NCBI RefSeq assembly: GCF_028368935.1
Contig: NZ_JAQNDK010000001.1
Coordinates: forward strand, 1,922,001 to 1,986,000
Source: Sorangium aterium
GTDB lineage: Bacteria > Myxococcota_A > Polyangia > Polyangiales > Polyangiaceae
Length of the DNA stretch: 64,000 nt
Reading direction: 5' to 3'
Under the pieces are notes generated by a model. That model saw only the letters and a program-made list of their open reading frames with translations, had not been told where the DNA came from and made no database searches. Both the position numbers and the translations under genes were made by a program. Position 1 is the first letter of the stretch; every line of letters starts with the position of its first letter. Of the stretch, positions 62,087-64,000 are shown piece after piece.

Positions 62087-62938
62087 TCACCGGCAGGGCC
62101 GGCCGTACAGGGCCGCGGCGCCGCGCGCGTCGTGCTTCGTCAGATCGAGGTCGCCCCAGTTCGTGCCGTTGCACCACGGATAGTGCATCACCGAGCCCGC
62201 GTCGTACGGCGTCAGGGCGCGCCAGCCGTCGTCCTCGAAGCAGGCGCCCGCCTCGGGCCGCGTGTGCTCGTGCCGGAAGCCGAGCGCGTGGCCGAGCTCG
62301 TGCCGCAGGACGCCCGTGAGCGTCCAGAGATCCAGCGGGCCGAGGGCGGCCGAGTCGATGAGGAGATTGCGCGCGCGGCGCGAGCTGTCGGGGAAGAACG
62401 CGCGCGCGTAGTACGGCTGCCCCTCGACCGGGTTCACGTCGAAGACGACCCTCCTGTTGCGCGCATCGCACGCGGCGTCCTGGTCCGCGCGGTGAATGAA
62501 GCGGACGTCCGCCACCTCCTCCCACGCCGCCGCGGCGCTCTCCACCGCGGAGACCACCGCGCCATGGTCGTCACCGAACGCCTCGCTCACGCAGTAGGTG
62601 AGGTTCCGCTTCTCCCTGTCGCTCCACCTCACGTCCCTTCCATGGCTCTGGTCGACGATGAGCGCTCCGCGCTGGACGTGGCGCGCATAGAACCGCTCGA
62701 GCCCGTCGAGGCCCTCGATGGGCGTGTCGCCATCGACGATGTAGATACCGCTCTCCGGCTCACGGTAGGTGCGCGCCTCGAACTCGTCGAAGCTCACCTC
62801 CGTATCGCCGACCCGCTCGGAGATCTCCTCTCCTGCGGGCGCGCCAGCGGCGCACCCGACCGACGCGAGCGACAAGACAAGGAGACCAAGGGTGCCATGA
62901 GTGAGACCACGAGACTCCGCAAACAGGTGACTCATCAT
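62087..62938 (-). CDS. metzincin-type zinc metalloprotease, lipoprotein
   Basis: The product has 283 residues. A signal ending LVLSLASVGC (lipobox) precedes a propeptide-like region and a catalytic domain with LRHELGHALGFRHEHTRP (HExxHxxGxxH zinc site) and SVMHYPWCN (Met-turn). These define a metzincin (matrixin/astacin-like), which would degrade protein outside the cytoplasmic membrane. The third ligand and the downstream Met are both present, so it should be active. GAGAGGAG precedes ATG 62938; a second ATG follows at once. Convergent with the kinase at 60639-62045, with 41 bases between, where an imperfect GC hairpin overlaps its stop. Confidence 0.88.
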   Translation of the reverse strand: MMSHLFAESRGLTHGTLGLLVLSLASVGCAAGAPAGEEISERVGDTEVSFDEFEARTYREPESGIYIVDGDTPIEGLDGLERFYARHVQRGALIVDQSHGRDVRWSDREKRNLTYCVSEAFGDDHGAVVSAVESAAAAWEEVADVRFIHRADQDAACDARNRRVVFDVNPVEGQPYYARAFFPDSSRRARNLLIDSAALGPLDLWTLTGVLRHELGHALGFRHEHTRPEAGACFEDDGWRALTPYDAGSVMHYPWCNGTNWGDLDLTKHDARGAAALYGRPCR

Positions 62939-63420
62939 ACAAGCTCCTCTCGTTCATGCCTCTCCCTCTCGGGTGAGGCGAGGGCGCGCAGCGCCGCAGC
63001 GAGCTCCGCCAGACGGCGCCACGGGACTCTCACGGCGGGTCGGGCCGACTCGACGGCTGGTACTGACGCGGATGGCGTCCGGTTTCGGTGTCCGATATTG
63101 GCAAGCGACGTGCCGCATGCGCGATGGCGCGACTTTGCGGTCCACAGGCCGAGCGCGGAGCGATGGAGTCCACACCTGCGGAGCGGGTGCTTGCGCACCT
63201 GTGCAAGGACTTGCGTATCGAGATCGAAGCAGCGCGCGCCGCCGGGCCCGGATCGAGGGGGTGGATCGAGAGGTCCTTCGTCCCGCCGTCGCGCCGGTCG
63301 GATCGCGCGAGCAGCGTCGAGCACCGTGATCGTGCGCCGCGCGCTGCCGGGGTGGCGTACGGCGCGGCGGCCTGCGCGTTTCGCTGGACGAGCGGCCGCG
63401 GCTCGCCAATCCTTGAGCGC
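62939..63420. other. 482-base intergenic stretch
   Basis: This stretch lies between the divergent metzincin and PARG-like genes. It holds the metzincin promoter side (Shine-Dalgarno at 62939-62948) and no gene that can be supported. No inverted repeat of the hairpin family was found here. Confidence 0.5.
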
Positions 63421-64000
63421 ATGAAGCTGACCAGCATCGCCGCAGAGACCGTGCAGATCGCGAGTCGGGGCGAATACACCGCGCCCTCGGGCGCGACGGT
63501 TCGCATCCGCGACCGCGTGCTCGCCGCGGTGAAGGGGACCGTGCTTTACCGGCCCGGATCACTCGACGCCTGGGAGCCGAAGGAGCGCCTCGATCGCCCG
63601 ACAGCGATCCAGGTCACCGGCGAGACCACGGGGGCGGCGGGGCGGCGGCTCATCGAGCAGGAGGGCGAGGCCCGCGTCATGGCCCTCAACTTCGCTTCCG
63701 CCAAGAACCCCGGGGGCGGGTTCCTGCGCGGGGCCAAGGCCCAGGAGGAGGACCTCGCCAGGTGCTCGGCGCTGTACGCGTCCCTGGTCGAGCAGCGCGA
63801 CTATTACGACCAGAACCGCGCGTGCGGGAGCTTTCTCTATACCGACCACATCATCTACTCGCCGGACGTGCCGTTCTTCCGCGACGAGCAGCACGCCCTC
63901 CTGGACCGGCCGTTCGCGCTGTCGATCATCACGGCGCCGGCGCCGAACGCCGGCGAGGCGTTCCAGCGCGACGACGCCGCGGACCAGGAGATCCGCGCCG
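63421..64000 (+). CDS. microbial PARG-like (TIGR02452, macrodomain-type) protein, cut by right edge
   Basis: The frame starts at ATG 63421 and is open to the end; 193 residues are visible. The poly(ADP-ribose) glycohydrolase signature is clear: NFASAKNPGGGFLRGAKAQE followed by EDLAR, that is, the GGG loop and the QEE catalytic glutamates. Bacterial members remove ADP-ribose groups or handle ADP-ribose derivatives; the exact substrate is unknown. FLYTDHIIYSPDVPFFRDE and SIITAPAPNAG continue the family pattern. No strong Shine-Dalgarno is seen. The missing C-terminus should hold the last third of the domain. Confidence 0.88.
   Translation, partial: MKLTSIAAETVQIASRGEYTAPSGATVRIRDRVLAAVKGTVLYRPGSLDAWEPKERLDRPTAIQVTGETTGAAGRRLIEQEGEARVMALNFASAKNPGGGFLRGAKAQEEDLARCSALYASLVEQRDYYDQNRACGSFLYTDHIIYSPDVPFFRDEQHALLDRPFALSIITAPAPNAGEAFQRDDAADQEIRA

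Noticed and set aside
1-64000. tRNA, rRNA, riboswitch, CRISPR or intact IS element
   Set aside because: None could be supported by reading; no transposase motif, cloverleaf or spaced direct-repeat array was found.

Overview
The window is about 70% GC, with many Hanks-type Ser/Thr kinases, very long kinase/ATPase/TPR and kinase/histidine-kinase hybrids, lipoproteins with Ser/Gly/Ala-rich linkers, two PilT-type ATPases and a family 9 cellulase. This points to a large myxobacterial chromosome of the Polyangiales (Sorangium/Polyangium-like). That assignment is inferred from gene content; no rRNA or other taxonomic marker is present, and no tRNA, CRISPR array or intact insertion sequence was seen.

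Layout. 1-8.1 kb: the end of an unknown gene, a CPBP membrane protease, a DUF4398/OmpA envelope pair, a DbpA-like DEAD-box helicase, a GH9 endoglucanase lipoprotein and MenB. 8.4-12.1 kb: a PAS-PAS-STAS (RsbR-like) protein and three exported proteins. 12.2-21.2 kb: a kinase cluster. 21.2-34.4 kb: an exported methyltransferase-fold protein, cysS, a LamG/CxxCH lipoprotein, an arylamine N-acetyltransferase and a 2008-residue kinase/ATPase/histidine-kinase hybrid. 34.6-38.3 kb: two coupled PilT-family ATPases and an exported small protein. 39.2-47.0 kb: a methyltransferase, ilvD, an FGE-like lipoprotein, a D-amino-acid-oxidase-like protein and a desaturase. 47.2-53.1 kb: an NfeD-NfeD-FloA operon with an HExxH protein, then an alpha/beta hydrolase. 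53.3-62.9 kb: a TPR protein with an NB-ARC remnant, a second kinase cluster and a metzincin. The window ends inside a microbial PARG-like (TIGR02452) gene.

Two signals stand out. First, a three-gene set occurs twice (14.4-21.2 kb and 55.5-62.0 kb): an exported Cys-containing protein of one family, a cytosolic zinc-ribbon/kinase/cyclase-like/ATPase/TPR protein, and a divergent small kinase with a cyclase-like tail. In the second copy the exported protein and the large kinase appear translationally coupled. I propose this as an undescribed signalling module. Second, four long hairpin repeats (117-130 nt; at 23956, 34432, 44007 and 47081) abut stop codons or lie between convergent genes. Their apex stems differ in sequence but keep base pairing, as expected of a MITE-like element or a structured bidirectional terminator.

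All functional calls come from reading motifs in the translated sequence; no database search was run. Start codons were chosen by Shine-Dalgarno position, signal-peptide logic and overlap, and doubtful ones are marked.
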